64,000 bases of DNA from the NCBI RefSeq assembly GCF_036967215.1, contig NZ_CP146016.1, forward strand, positions 1,516,501 through 1,580,500. The letters are read 5' to 3'. Below the pieces are notes generated by a model. It was not told the origin of the DNA and did no database searches. It saw only the letters and a program-made list of their open reading frames with translations. How positions within the stretch are numbered: position 1 is the first letter of the stretch; each line of letters starts with the position of its first letter. This DNA is from Sulfolobus tengchongensis (GTDB lineage: Archaea > Thermoproteota > Thermoprotei_A > Sulfolobales > Sulfolobaceae). This document shows, in pieces, positions 9,551 through 18,887 of the stretch. The position numbers and the translations under genes were made by a program.

Positions 9551-9716
9551 CATTCTTGTCGTTATTAAATAGTTCATGTAAAGCTATCCATATTCTGGCT
9601 TTATCACAATATCTGTTACTTTTTACGAGAATTCTTGTATTTTTATTATCACTATAAATTTCCACTTTAGCATTTGGGTCATATTTCTTAACTATCTCCT
9701 TAATGGTATCCAGCAT
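9531..9716 (-). CDS. small hypothetical protein (61 aa)
   Basis: A 61-residue polar protein with mixed charge (MLDTIKEIVKKYDPNAKVEI...), predicted alpha-beta-beta-like. The amino-acid composition is protein-like rather than the repetitive composition of an antisense shadow, and it occupies sequence not otherwise coding apart from a 20-base overlap with the membrane gene. It shares an upstream region with the divergent membrane protein at 9732. Function unknown; one cysteine only. Confidence 0.5.
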   Translation of the reverse strand: MLDTIKEIVKKYDPNAKVEIYSDNKNTRILVKSNRYCDKARIWIALHELFNNDKNVTIEVE

Positions 9717-9731
9717 AATATATAATAAACC

Positions 9732-10163
9732 ATGAGAGATTTTAAGGTTATGATAAACAAGAAAGGAATAATAATAATGACGGTGTTTTCGATTATATAT
9801 GCTATTCTCGAATTAGGAATGAGATGGGATCCTTCTTCCATGTCGAACGCACCAGCTTGGATGAAAAGCGTTTTCACACAGACAGTTTCACTTTATTTTT
9901 ATAGGATACTTTATATTTTGATTTTCTCTTTTCCTTCATATTTGGCTTCAAGTAAACTTATTTCAATTGATACAATCTGGTACTTGATATACGGCTCAGT
10001 AGCAGAAGACGCGATATATTGGATTTTAGATTTGAGAATACCCTATTCTTGGGCATGGTTTTACCCCGTATATTATGGAATACCAATTGATGACGTAATA
10101 GGGTTAGTTGCTCTATTCATAATAATTAAGTACAAGGAATTGAGGAGGAAAATATGGAGATAG
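9732..10163 (+). CDS. small membrane protein, unknown
   Basis: 143 residues with three to four hydrophobic helices. The first helix is around residues 12-28, and the aromatic stretch YSWAWFYPVYYGIPIDDVIG near residue 108 looks like a membrane-interface motif. A basic tail (KELRRKIWR) ends it. No family recognised. The ATG at 9732 is preceded by an AT-rich stretch consistent with a short leader. A minus-strand ORF overlapping it was judged a shadow. Confidence 0.6.
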   Translation: MRDFKVMINKKGIIIMTVFSIIYAILELGMRWDPSSMSNAPAWMKSVFTQTVSLYFYRILYILIFSFPSYLASSKLISIDTIWYLIYGSVAEDAIYWILDLRIPYSWAWFYPVYYGIPIDDVIGLVALFIIIKYKELRRKIWR

Positions 10164-10302
10164 TGGTTAGATATTTTATTATTAAAAAATAATAAATACA
10201 ATATAAAGTGAAACCTAGATATATTCTGTTTCTTGAAGTAAAAACGTACTTTTAGGAGTTTGATGAATGGAATAATAGCACTAATTCTACAAAGAGTCAA
10301 TC

Positions 10303-11436
10303 TCATATCACGTTCTTTATCTTCTTCAAGAATATATAGTATAAGACGGATGAGATGAAACCGAAAGACGATATTATACCCCATAATATTGTAGGCGTGT
10401 AAATGTAATAGCTCATCAATTCGCTGATTAATGAAGAACCAATTATCCTACCTATTCCAGTAACCATGCTATATAGACCCATCTGCCTTCCTCTAGACCT
10501 TTGGCTAGCCAATGAATTCGCTATTGCTTGGGAAAGAGGAGTTACTATCATTTCCGCAATTGTTATAACAACGATATCTAATGAGGCTAAGTAAAAATTA
10601 GTTACTAAGGCTATACTAAAGTAACCTAAACCATATATTATCATTCCTATTGAAATTAGCTTAATTCTCTTGTTTATAAACCTACCCATGAGATCTTGGA
10701 ACGCTACTATCATAATTCCATTTATAGCGAATAATATTCCGACTTGAAATTCAGTAAAATGAAGTACTGTATTATAATATGTTAATATTCCAAAACCTAA
10801 TTGACCTACTATTATAAACGTTAAAAAGGTAGGAATTAAGAACATCAGAAAGTCCCTATTTATATTAAAGCTAAGAATACTTCCCTCACCTTTAAAATCC
10901 GGTAAAAGCTTAATCAAAGGTATTGAAACTAAAATTATAACACTAGAGACGAGTAGTAATAGTCTAAATCCAAATGTGGTAAATATATAACCGCCAATTA
11001 ATGGACCTACTGCCCAGCCTGCATTGATTCCGACCCTTTGTCTACTAAAAGCTTTAACTAAGTTATTAGCCCCCTTATATATATCACCTACTATTGCAGT
11101 GGAGGAAATGTTATAAACATTATTAAAATACGTCTGTAGTAGAATTAGTCCTGCTATAGGAATAGGGAGGTTAATTAAATACGCTAGAAATAATGCTAAC
11201 GAGGATAAAATTATTGAAATAGTCATGGTGTTCTTTCTTCCCAGAAAGTCCGTTATAATCCCACCACTTATGGATCCGATAATATTTACTGAAGCTTGAA
11301 TCAAGTAAAATATTGATACGAAATCTAACGAGAAGCCATATACTTTATACAATGCAAATCCAATGAAAGGCCATATCAGAGATCCGCCTAATGATCTAAA
11401 ACCTCCTATAAGTGCAATCTTATTTATTTGATCCAC
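10303..11436 (-). CDS. major facilitator superfamily transporter
   Basis: 377 residues with about twelve hydrophobic helices. The loop between helices 2 and 3 reads GGIITDFLGRKNTMTI, the classic MFS motif (G-x3-D-x-x-G-R-K). A corresponding loop in the second half reads MGRFINKRIK. The central break near residues 185-195 splits the two six-helix halves. Substrate unknown; a drug or small-metabolite exporter is typical for this length. The gene stands alone, with a structured repeat (copy A) upstream. Confidence 0.85.
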   Translation of the reverse strand: MDQINKIALIGGFRSLGGSLIWPFIGFALYKVYGFSLDFVSIFYLIQASVNIIGSISGGIITDFLGRKNTMTISIILSSLALFLAYLINLPIPIAGLILLQTYFNNVYNISSTAIVGDIYKGANNLVKAFSRQRVGINAGWAVGPLIGGYIFTTFGFRLLLLVSSVIILVSIPLIKLLPDFKGEGSILSFNINRDFLMFLIPTFLTFIIVGQLGFGILTYYNTVLHFTEFQVGILFAINGIMIVAFQDLMGRFINKRIKLISIGMIIYGLGYFSIALVTNFYLASLDIVVITIAEMIVTPLSQAIANSLASQRSRGRQMGLYSMVTGIGRIIGSSLISELMSYYIYTPTILWGIISSFGFISSVLYYIFLKKIKNVI

Positions 11437-11560
11437 TCCTATTTTACTTCTTAACAGCCAAATAAGCTTATTGTTAATAAAATAGTGTCAATTCAATAAT
11501 TTACTTAAATTAATAATTAATTATTCTATCCGATTAAAATAAAGTTGATGATAATATGTT

Positions 11561-11682
11561 CAGTTTCCTTGCCTTGAGTGGTTTCCCGTAAAGGAGATGG
11601 AGAAGGATGATTGGGTAGTAATGACTTCGATGAACTTCAAGGATCGAGAGTTGAATACAAAGAGATTCAATGAGAGCCAAAC
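11561..11682 (+). repeat. structured repeat, copy A (short form)
   Basis: This non-coding segment is shared, with substitutions, by copies at 35576-35764 (minus) and 38118-38302 (plus). Shared blocks are GATGGAGAAGGATGA, TGACTTCG.TGAA, and TTGAATACAAAGAGATTCA ending in TGAGAGCCAAAC. Copy A lacks the first 60-70 bases seen in B and C. An AGAGCC at 11674-11679 is repeated inverted as GGCTCT about 40 bases downstream. The pattern suggests a small non-autonomous element or a structured RNA at the end of a lost insertion sequence. Confidence 0.6.
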
Positions 11683-11800
11683 CTTTTAATGAAAGTAGTA
11701 TAAACCCAAATTGAGGCTCTTTTCTTAATTCATAAGCCATCAAGCCAAAGGAGAACACATCACTATTATTGGATATTAGGAAATAAAGTGGTATTAAATA

Positions 11801-12841
11801 TCATTTCACCGCTATTACAACTATTAATAGAGCAAAGAAAATGATACTAAGAAAAATTAGTATCGATGTGATATGTCCGAAGTTTAAGGTATATCCTACA
11901 CCGTTTCTCTTAGGAACCCATATTCTCGGATCTTTGGGGTTAACGTATATTATTCCTCCCTTCCAGTATTTATCGTCCATTAAGACACCTTCACTCACCT
12001 TAACTTCACCTAAATAGCTAGCACCCTCTACACCAATCCTTATTATTAAAGACGATATGAGGACAAACATCAATGAAAGAAATGTAGTAATGATGATTTC
12101 AAATTGATAAGAAGTTATTATGGTCCATACGAAGAGGGAAACTGAAGTGAAAGTTAAAGATACGAAAATACTAACAATTCCCAGTAAGATCATTATACCC
12201 TCTTTAAACTTCTTAAAGGCAACGTAGCTTTCCTTAGGATATGAGGGATTTACCAAATTACTGGTCCTCACTACTAATGTTCCCAGCAACGTGAAAAGAG
12301 TAAGAACTATGGCGTTAACTATTTCTACCCTATAGTAATTTAGGGGAGTCTTAAGAACGTATGAGACATATCCGTTTCCACTAACGTGATAAGGTATCAA
12401 CTGTGGAGCGGAACTGTAAAACACTAAACCGAAGATCATGGTAGAAACGAAGATTATCCAAGCTACTGAAAGGGGAATTATAACGCTTCTGTTGATCTTT
12501 CTCTCAGTATCTACTATGAAATATCTAATTGTTATCGTTGGGAGTGTTCCTCTACTCTTAATTACGACCTTCCTCCAATAAATGACAATAATAATGAGTA
12601 GAATACTGTAAATTAAGACGGAGAAGAAACCCAAAAAGTAAGAGACTATAAGAGAAAGAGCTGTTACTCCTAAGAGCGATAGTCTATACCCTTTTATTAT
12701 TTCCTTGCCTTTCTCTTTTTTAAAGTCCTCGGTAACCCTAGCTCCAATAAGCAAATCTGGTGGTTGTAATTTAGGCAGAAGCCAATAGTTTAAGAAGATG
12801 AATGCGAAAATTACGTAAAGTACAACATTAATGATTATCAA
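11801..12841 (-). CDS. DUF1648/DUF5808-type membrane protein
   Basis: 346 residues with about eight hydrophobic helices. The C-terminal segment KYWKGGIIYVNPKDPRIWVP matches the DUF5808 pattern (WKGG-Y-NP-DPR-V-KR-G-G-TLN), which accompanies DUF1648-like membrane domains in bacteria and archaea. Function of these proteins is not settled; relatives include SdpI-type immunity proteins. The start codon overlaps the stop of the GntR-type regulator on the same strand by four bases, a partnership seen widely for this family. Confidence 0.8.
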   Translation of the reverse strand: MIIINVVLYVIFAFIFLNYWLLPKLQPPDLLIGARVTEDFKKEKGKEIIKGYRLSLLGVTALSLIVSYFLGFFSVLIYSILLIIIVIYWRKVVIKSRGTLPTITIRYFIVDTERKINRSVIIPLSVAWIIFVSTMIFGLVFYSSAPQLIPYHVSGNGYVSYVLKTPLNYYRVEIVNAIVLTLFTLLGTLVVRTSNLVNPSYPKESYVAFKKFKEGIMILLGIVSIFVSLTFTSVSLFVWTIITSYQFEIIITTFLSLMFVLISSLIIRIGVEGASYLGEVKVSEGVLMDDKYWKGGIIYVNPKDPRIWVPKRNGVGYTLNFGHITSILIFLSIIFFALLIVVIAVK

Positions 12842-13200
12842 GTTCTCACCTCAGTTAGACTTTTTATGAACGAAATTAGCTCTTCCGTTTTGACCCCACT
12901 AGCAATTGCTCTATATACCGCTTCTTTCATCAATGTCTTCCATTTCTCATCCTTGATTTCAGTTTTAACTATAAACCTCTTCTTGTAAACCGTGACGAAA
13001 CCTTCACTTTCAAGATATTTGTAAGCTTTTTCAACAGTTAACATATTAACGCCTATCATCGACGCTAACTCTCTTATGGATGGTAATGGATCTCCAGGCT
13101 TCAACATACCGAGGGCGATGAGCTCAATAATTTGATCAGCAATTTGTTCGTAGATTTGCTTCTTGGAGTTGAGATCAATCTTAACTGCTATATATGTCAT
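12838..13200 (-). CDS. GntR-family transcriptional regulator (YtrA type)
   Basis: 120 residues: a winged helix-turn-helix (KQIYEQIADQIIELIALGML, then GDPLPSIRELASMIGVNMLTVEKAYKYLESEGF) followed by only a short C-terminal tail, the layout of the YtrA subfamily, which lacks a large ligand domain. Such regulators usually repress their own operon together with a membrane or ABC transporter gene. Here the next gene overlaps it by four bases and encodes a DUF5808 membrane protein. A TATA-like AT-rich stretch with ATAACAAATATAACAATA directly precedes the ATG and may hold the operator. Confidence 0.88.
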   Translation of the reverse strand: MTYIAVKIDLNSKKQIYEQIADQIIELIALGMLKPGDPLPSIRELASMIGVNMLTVEKAYKYLESEGFVTVYKKRFIVKTEIKDEKWKTLMKEAVYRAIASGVKTEELISFIKSLTEVRT

Positions 13201-13268
13201 ATAACAAATATAACAATACGAGTTATAAAGTTTTTCTGGATTACTTGTTTTAGCGGATAAGTTTTGAT

Positions 13269-13385
13269 ATGAATAAAACTACTTCTATTAGTTTACTTTA
13301 TGAGTTCTCAGACAAAGTTAGATCTCAAAGAAGAGTCTATGTAGAGTTATTAGATGAATCTCTTTATAAACTGAGAAATTTATGA
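13269..13385 (+). CDS. possible 38-residue small protein
   Basis: A short frame from ATG 13269 to TGA 13383 gives MNKTTSISLLYEFSDKVR followed by an Arg/Tyr/Leu-rich helix. Composition is protein-like and it lies in an otherwise empty 280-base gap between the GntR gene and the glycosyltransferase gene. It could be a decayed fragment of a longer gene. Function unknown. Confidence 0.25.
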   Translation: MNKTTSISLLYEFSDKVRSQRRVYVELLDESLYKLRNL

Positions 13386-13482
13386 ATATCACTTCTAAAT
13401 TTAACTATTCTAACTCATAATCTAAATCTTATAGGAGAACTTTAAAATTAACAATAAATTATCTATGTCAGAATAATGAGAT

Positions 13483-14364
13483 TTATCTTATCTTAACTTT
13501 TTTATTTTCTATAAGATAATTTAAATATATTTCATTTACAAATATCCTAGCAAATCTAACTTCATCAAAACCTAAACTGGCTCCCTTTTTCTCCCTTAGT
13601 TTGAAATTTATTATCTCGTATCTAGACGTCATAGAAAGAACTACATCCTCATGAGAGTTTATGAAATTTGGGTCCATTAAGTTTTCCCTAGGCTTTACGA
13701 TCATAAAGCTACCCGCATTTAGCACTCTAACTCCTTTTCCAGCTAAACTTGCCATAGGCCCTAACATTTTTTCGATAACTGTAATGTACTTTATACCTAG
13801 TCTAACCCTATGCTTTAGAAGTTCACCGTAAACTTTGGCTGGAGGAAGTTTTACAATGTTTCCGAATCTTCTCATGCCTTCTATGAACCAGGTATTGGGC
13901 TCTACAATTAATACGTTATAAGTATGATAGTCGGATTTGCTCGCCATAACTAAGTCAACATTCTTAGAGACTGTGCTTAACTCATTCCTTAATTTATTAA
14001 CACTTTCCATCCATATCAAATCATCATTTGAAACTATTACCCATCGTGGACTGTACTGCATCGCGTATTTTACTCCAGCATTTACACTCCGTGCATAATT
14101 AAAAAACGGTCCTTTACTCTCTACATATATAATGTGTATCTCTTTATATAGGGCTTTTACTGTAGATGCTAGCTTCCCAGACGCATCAGCAGTGGGGATT
14201 ACTGCAATAATTTCTTTATCTCCTTCAACTTCCTTAAATGTAATATCAGCTGATGGTCTTTTTAGCATCCAATTAAGAATATCATCTCTATTTGAAATAG
14301 AGTATAACTTATATAGATCATTAATATCACCTCCGAATAATTTTTCTATTTCTTCCGGTGACAT
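13483..14364 (-). CDS. glycosyltransferase family 2-like protein of the carotenoid cluster
   Basis: 293 residues with a GT-A fold pattern. An N-terminal strand EIIAVIPTADASGKLAST binds the nucleotide, VESKGPFFNYARSVNAGVKYA is the typical 'R-x-x-N-x-G' segment of GT2 enzymes, and WVIVSNDDLIWMES supplies the DxD-like metal site. INSHEDVVLS further on resembles the acceptor/catalytic 'ED' motif. It lies 47 bases downstream of crtI on the same strand, so a crtZ-crtI-GT transcript is likely. Zeaxanthin glucosides are known from Sulfolobus, so this is a candidate carotenoid glycosyltransferase (inference). An alternative is a role in lipid or S-layer glycosylation. Confidence 0.75.
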   Translation of the reverse strand: MSPEEIEKLFGGDINDLYKLYSISNRDDILNWMLKRPSADITFKEVEGDKEIIAVIPTADASGKLASTVKALYKEIHIIYVESKGPFFNYARSVNAGVKYAMQYSPRWVIVSNDDLIWMESVNKLRNELSTVSKNVDLVMASKSDYHTYNVLIVEPNTWFIEGMRRFGNIVKLPPAKVYGELLKHRVRLGIKYITVIEKMLGPMASLAGKGVRVLNAGSFMIVKPRENLMDPNFINSHEDVVLSMTSRYEIINFKLREKKGASLGFDEVRFARIFVNEIYLNYLIENKKVKIR

Positions 14365-14411
14365 TGAAACACCTTTTTACCAATCATGAAAATAAATCTC
14401 TTAACTAATTC

Positions 14412-15818
14412 TCACTCTTCCACAATTTTTCTATAAAGTATCATAGACGAGAGAGTAACCATGGGAACACCTATACCGGGTTGTGTATATTGACCTACAT
14501 AATACAAATTTTTCAACTTTTTATTCTGCATGGGTGGCCTAAAAGGCCCCGTCTGAGTTAGTGTGTGAGCCAATCCAAATGCAGTACCCCTATAGGCATT
14601 ATAATCAGTTTTAAAGTCAGCAGGGGTGTAAACTCTTAAATATTTTATTTCGAAATTGGAGTTAGTTTTTTCCTTAAAATCTTTTATTACGAAGTTTACA
14701 TAATTTATAGCTTGATTATGAGTAATATTTTCATTGGGTGAAATTGGAATTAGAAATACTAAGTCTTTTCCTTCTAAAGTATCATCTGTCGCTTTTCTAT
14801 AGCTTACGTAATAGGACATGTTATTGAGGTCTGGTAACATCCCATTATCTATTGAGTCGAAGTGGCTTCTCCACTCCCCGTTTATTACCACAGTGTGATG
14901 AGGAACATTAATACTACCTTCTGCTCCAATATATGCTAAGATCGCTGAGGGCGAAACTTTCTTATTACTCCAATAATTAACGTTTCTGAAATCATAGGGA
15001 AGAACTGACTCCGTGTAATGATAATCCATATTAGAAATAAATATATCTCCTTCTACGCATCTTTCATCATTTCCTACACAATTGACTTTATTCCCGTTTA
15101 TCTTTATTTTACTAATATTAAATCCAAACTTAAACTCAACTCCAGTCTTTCTACATAGCTCAAATAAATTGGTCACGTATCCCGCAAATCCACCTTTAGG
15201 ATAATAGACTCCTTTCCCAAATATTGCATAATTTACTATTGAATAGAAAGCGGGTATATTATAAGGAGATCCTCCTAGAAATACTGATGAAAATCCCATA
15301 GATTTTAACATTATATCAGTTTTAAAATACATCCTATTAAATTGGTCTAATGTGTATAAAATGGGAAATTTTTTCAGAGCCAATATTAATTCTCTATCTA
15401 AGAAATCAATTAAAGTAAGTTCTTTATAAAGAAATCTATTTAAGGCAACTTTATAAAGGTATCCAGTATCTAGTAAATATTGCTCTAGTGGTCCATCCTC
15501 ATTACTGAGATCGGAAACGAACGTTATTGACTCATGTTCTCTTTCTAAAGGCTTTCCCTTTATAATCTTCACTTTTGGTTCAACCTCAGTTATGGGATAA
15601 GAAGATTCTCCTGCTTCATGAAAGAACGAGTTGAAAATTTCAGGCATTAAATACCAGGAAGGACCCATATCAAAGCTAAACTCCCCCACCTTAAACCATC
15701 TCGCTCTCCCACCTGGCTGGTTGAGTTTCTCTAAAACTAAAACCTCAAATCCTTTTTTAGCCAATAGTAAAGCTAATGATAGCCCACCTATTCCTGCCCC
15801 CATTATTATAGCTCTCAT
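14412..15818 (-). CDS. crtI: phytoene desaturase
   Basis: 468 residues, the normal CrtI length. The N-terminal FAD site is MGAGIGGLSLALLLAKKGFE followed by the acidic strand end and GGRARWFKVGEFSFDMGPSW. The C-terminal segment YYVGQYTQPGIGVPMVTLSS matches the conserved CrtI end (G-T-PGxGxP). The enzyme converts phytoene to lycopene by successive desaturations, on or in the membrane. It shares a base with the stop of the upstream crtZ gene, so translation is coupled, and the divergent crtB-crtY pair supplies substrate and the next step. Confidence 0.94.
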   Translation of the reverse strand: MRAIIMGAGIGGLSLALLLAKKGFEVLVLEKLNQPGGRARWFKVGEFSFDMGPSWYLMPEIFNSFFHEAGESSYPITEVEPKVKIIKGKPLEREHESITFVSDLSNEDGPLEQYLLDTGYLYKVALNRFLYKELTLIDFLDRELILALKKFPILYTLDQFNRMYFKTDIMLKSMGFSSVFLGGSPYNIPAFYSIVNYAIFGKGVYYPKGGFAGYVTNLFELCRKTGVEFKFGFNISKIKINGNKVNCVGNDERCVEGDIFISNMDYHYTESVLPYDFRNVNYWSNKKVSPSAILAYIGAEGSINVPHHTVVINGEWRSHFDSIDNGMLPDLNNMSYYVSYRKATDDTLEGKDLVFLIPISPNENITHNQAINYVNFVIKDFKEKTNSNFEIKYLRVYTPADFKTDYNAYRGTAFGLAHTLTQTGPFRPPMQNKKLKNLYYVGQYTQPGIGVPMVTLSSMILYRKIVEE

Positions 15819-16294
15819 TAACGTTTCGCCTCAATATGTTCATATTCTAATGGAAGCTTGTCAATACCTCTAATTACAAAAAGAAATCCCCAATTTCCCT
15901 CACCATTAGCGTGATGTATATCGTGGGTTAGTATCAACAATCTAAAAGGTTCATGTTTTAGTCCCCATGATCTGAGATGAATATGCCTATCATGAATAAT
16001 CATATCGTGAATAATGAAATATGATATCCCATACCCAGTTATACCTAGACCCGCATAGAAGAGTAAGGGATTATTGCTTATAAGTCCTTTTAGTAATAAA
16101 AATAACGCAACGATTGCAAAAACTAAACCAAAAAAGTCATTTTTCTCTATTTCACTCTGCTTATCTCTATGATGATCCTCGTGTATTTTCCAAAGTAATC
16201 CGTGCATTATATATTTATGAGTTAACCTGGCGATAAACTCCATTAATATGAAGAAGAAGGTAAACACGCCTATGTTCAATAAAACTTGTAGCAT
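15818..16294 (-). CDS. crtZ: beta-carotene hydroxylase
   Basis: 158 residues with four hydrophobic segments and the diiron histidine motifs of the fatty-acid hydroxylase superfamily: HKYIMHG (about residues 27-33), HEDHH (39-43), HDMIIHDRH (in the third quarter) and HDIHHANG near the end. CrtZ hydroxylates beta-carotene to zeaxanthin in the membrane. First gene of the minus-strand unit; a TATA-like TATATTTATA at 16318-16327 lies about 28 bases before the ATG, suggesting a leaderless transcript. The gene overlaps crtI by one base. Confidence 0.93.
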   Translation of the reverse strand: MLQVLLNIGVFTFFFILMEFIARLTHKYIMHGLLWKIHEDHHRDKQSEIEKNDFFGLVFAIVALFLLLKGLISNNPLLFYAGLGITGYGISYFIIHDMIIHDRHIHLRSWGLKHEPFRLLILTHDIHHANGEGNWGFLFVIRGIDKLPLEYEHIEAKR

Positions 16295-16448
16295 ATGTAG
16301 AGCAATTACAGTCTGATTATAAATATATGAAAGAAAATTTTAAACAGTTAATTAAAAGGACTTTAGACGCTTCTCCTAAATACATATATTTAAAGTTATA
16401 TTAAATGTAAGTTAACGACATTATTTATCATCCCCCATCCTGCAAAAA
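16295..16448. promoter_or_regulatory. divergent crtZ / crtB promoter region
   Basis: The 154-base gap separates the two arms of the carotenoid cluster. For crtZ, plus-strand TATAAATATA at 16318-16327 is a TATA box read on the minus strand at the expected distance. For crtB, the AT-rich ATATATTTAAAG around 16384-16395 lies 55-60 bases before the ATG, implying a short leader. No repeat or obvious operator was seen. Confidence 0.5.
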
Positions 16449-17312
16449 ATGGGAAAAAATGTGATAAATGAGTACCTACTTAAGATCTTTAGAAAAGGAA
16501 GCGTAACGTATTACAACAGCTCTTTATTATTTCCGCGTAAGATTAGAGAAGATGTCACAAAACTCTATGCCTTCGTAAGAGTTTTCGATGATCTAGTTGA
16601 TTCTATTCCACCTAAAGTGGATGAGTTTTATAAGCTAAGAAGGATGTATGAGAAGGAAAGAGACGGCATTAAAACGGGAAATCTCGTCTTAAGCAATTTT
16701 GTAGAACTTCAGGAGAGAAAATCGTTTAGAGAGGAGTGGGTTGAGTCCTTTTTAGATTCGATGGAAAGCGACATTTACAAGCATTATTACTATACTATAG
16801 ATGAAACTCTTAAATACATGTACGGCTCAGCAGAAGTTGTAGGACTATTTATGCTGAAAATACTTGATTTACCAGAGGAATCTTCAAAGTACGCTATGCT
16901 CTTAGGTAGAAGTATGCAGTACCTAAATTTTATTAGAGATGTCAAAGAAGATCTTCAACTTGGGAGGCAGTATCTACCAATTTCTGAAATGGAGAAATTC
17001 GGTATTAAAACGTTAGAGGAATGTAACCAAGGATTTAAAGAGTATATTAGGTTTCAGATAAAGAGGTACTTCGAATTTCAGTCCAACGCGGAAAAGGGAT
17101 TTAAGTACATACCTCCTAGATTCCTAATACCGATAAAAACAGCATCAGACATGTATAAGTGGACTGCATCGGTTATATGGCGAAATCCGTGTATAGTTCA
17201 GCATTTAAAAGTGAGACCTAGAAGAGAAAAGGTCCTTTTAGTTGGCGTTAAAAACGGTATTGGCGTATATTTATGGAGATTACTTTCTTTCTTCCTAGGT
17301 TTGCCTATTTAG
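16449..17312 (+). CDS. crtB: phytoene synthase
   Basis: 287 residues of the squalene/phytoene synthase family, which joins two geranylgeranyl diphosphates into phytoene. The first aspartate-rich motif is DDLVD at residues 47-51 ([14 protein letters not shown]); the second is [18 protein letters not shown], which matches the family's 'N-x-x-RD-x-x-ED-x-x-GR-Y-P' signature. The start ATG at 16449 gives a normal N-terminus. The 3' end overlaps crtY by 40 bases, so the two are coupled. Confidence 0.95.
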   Translation: MGKNVINEYLLKIFRKGSVTYYNSSLLFPRKIREDVTKLYAFVRVFDDLVDSIPPKVDEFYKLRRMYEKERDGIKTGNLVLSNFVELQERKSFREEWVESFLDSMESDIYKHYYYTIDETLKYMYGSAEVVGLFMLKILDLPEESSKYAMLLGRSMQYLNFIRDVKEDLQLGRQYLPISEMEKFGIKTLEECNQGFKEYIRFQIKRYFEFQSNAEKGFKYIPPRFLIPIKTASDMYKWTASVIWRNPCIVQHLKVRPRREKVLLVGVKNGIGVYLWRLLSFFLGLPI

Positions 17313-17992
17313 AAATAGATTCGCTTATATTCTTTCCCACACTCTTAATCTCCTTAGTTTTCTTGAGGGGGAAAAGAAATTATTTAGCTTTACTTAAATC
17401 TATTTTATTGGTTGATCCATTTTACTTGTTATGGGACTTCATAGCGACATGGAAGGACTCGTGGAGTTTTAACCCTCAGTATGTTATGGGAATATACGTA
17501 ATAGATCTGCCTATAGAAGAAATAATATTCTTTTTAGTTACTCCATTTGCTACACTTACGATATATGACTTTATGAGAGATAGGATAGCCAAGAATATTT
17601 TTATAAAACATAGCGAGAATGATAGAATTATTAAGACCGAGTTAATATTGTCATCATTATTTTTATTAACAGTGGGATTTATTATCCTGCCATCTCATTC
17701 CTATACAGCTATTGATCTAATCTATTTATCGTCGTTTCTATTACTTTCCTCATTTCAAAATCCACATATTTTTGCATCAAAATATTTTTGGGAATTTATG
17801 GGGCTTACATATATTCCTTTCTTTATATTTGACTTTTTCTTAACATATTTACCAGTCGTAATATATGGGCCTAGAAGCATATTAGGCATAAGGGTTATAA
17901 GTATACCTATAGAGGATTTTATTTATTCTTTCTCTATGATAGGATTTTATTTAATTTTCTATATTTATTTTTCAGAAAAAATAACCTCTTAG
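17273..17992 (+). CDS. crtY: lycopene beta-cyclase, fused CrtYc-CrtYd type
   Basis: 239 residues with about six to seven hydrophobic helices and two copies of the cyclase motif: PIEE at residues 80-83 and PIED at 212-215, each followed by a hydrophobic helix. The two copies reflect fusion of the CrtYc and CrtYd halves that are separate proteins in some actinobacteria; fused forms are known in archaea. It turns lycopene into beta-carotene. It starts inside the last 40 bases of crtB. Confidence 0.92.
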   Translation: MEITFFLPRFAYLEIDSLIFFPTLLISLVFLRGKRNYLALLKSILLVDPFYLLWDFIATWKDSWSFNPQYVMGIYVIDLPIEEIIFFLVTPFATLTIYDFMRDRIAKNIFIKHSENDRIIKTELILSSLFLLTVGFIILPSHSYTAIDLIYLSSFLLLSSFQNPHIFASKYFWEFMGLTYIPFFIFDFFLTYLPVVIYGPRSILGIRVISIPIEDFIYSFSMIGFYLIFYIYFSEKITS

Positions 17993-18036
17993 GAGCTTAA
18001 AAATAAACGCTTTCTATCAGGCTACTTCGTCATCGC

Positions 18037-18114
18037 TCTAAGAATAAAAGTAAAAAACCTCGTACGATAAGGCACCTTACTCTTAGATTAGCGGAAGACG
18101 AGCAATACGAGGTT
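18037..18114. repeat. inverted repeat with inner hairpin downstream of crtY
   Basis: AACCTCGTA at 18056-18064 is repeated perfectly inverted as TACGAGGTT at 18106-18114. Inside lies AAGG-CA-CCTT at 18069-18078, and TCTTAGA downstream of it partly pairs with TCTAAG at 18037-18042. No ORF crosses it. It may be a small mobile-element remnant or a structured transcript; a plain terminator would not need so long a stem. Confidence 0.4.
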
Positions 18115-18287
18115 CATAAAAGTTATTGGATTAATGCGTTATGCCTAAGTTTCTCGATTTATAGCCAAATTATTTTGAAAATGAGTTTCATAGTATCGTA
18201 TAACCTTAAGTTAGATGTAGAGGTTAATAGGAGTATGTAAAAACAGTCTAGCGTTAGCTTATTAAGATCAAAAGAGCATTACTATAT

Positions 18288-18887
18288 GTGTATACTTACG
18301 AAGAAAATGGCAAGAAGATACTTGTCCCTGATGGCATGTCAATTATTAAATTACCTGTTGTTAGTATCAACACGTCAGTGACAAATTTCTTTGGTGTAGT
18401 AATGGAAACTCAACTAGTGATCAAACCAGAATCGGAAATCTCCTTCTATGTAGAAATTCCATTGGATTTAGGGATATTTGTAACCGATGGAAAAAGGTAC
18501 AGACAGATGTTTGTGGAGGAAAGGTTTCCGAAAAAATACTCACTTTATGGATCTATTCAAAATGGTTTAATTTACAGATATTGGGTATCAAAAGTATATG
18601 AAGAGCCGAGAGATCTAGAAAATAACTTAGCTCTGACGAAAGTTGAGGTCAAAAATGAAGATGCCACAATTGGAGACATTAGGCTTATAATATTTGACGT
18701 AAGGTACTTTTCACTCTTTGAATATAACAACAAGATAGTTGGAGAAACATTGCGTGTTGAAAGATTAAAAAAGGGTTTGGCTTTAGTTAAGTCTACAAAC
18801 AGACCTACCATAAATGGAGCTAGGTTGATGCCTCATACACCATTAGATGTAATAGGTAAGTATGTCGAAATGGAAGAGGGTACGTGA
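18288..18887 (+). CDS. DUF432-like protein paired with MscS
   Basis: 199 residues, soluble and beta-rich, without clear membrane segments. The N-terminus MYTYEENGKKILVPDG and internal VETQLVIKPESEISFYVEIPLDLGIF-like pattern resemble the archaeal DUF432 family, which I recall lying beside small mechanosensitive channel genes; the family call is from memory. The frame begins with GTG at 18288. Its stop overlaps the GTG start of the MscS gene by four bases, so the two proteins are made together and probably act together. Confidence 0.65.
   Translation: MYTYEENGKKILVPDGMSIIKLPVVSINTSVTNFFGVVMETQLVIKPESEISFYVEIPLDLGIFVTDGKRYRQMFVEERFPKKYSLYGSIQNGLIYRYWVSKVYEEPRDLENNLALTKVEVKNEDATIGDIRLIIFDVRYFSLFEYNNKIVGETLRVERLKKGLALVKSTNRPTINGARLMPHTPLDVIGKYVEMEEGT

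Noticed and set aside
9692-9877. Minus-strand ORF opposite the membrane protein at 9732
   Set aside because: It overlaps the better-supported plus-strand gene and has no protein-like features.
10073-10384. Minus-strand ORF of 103 codons between two genes
   Set aside because: It overlaps the end of the membrane protein at 9732 and the MFS gene end and has a low-complexity composition, so it is probably a shadow.
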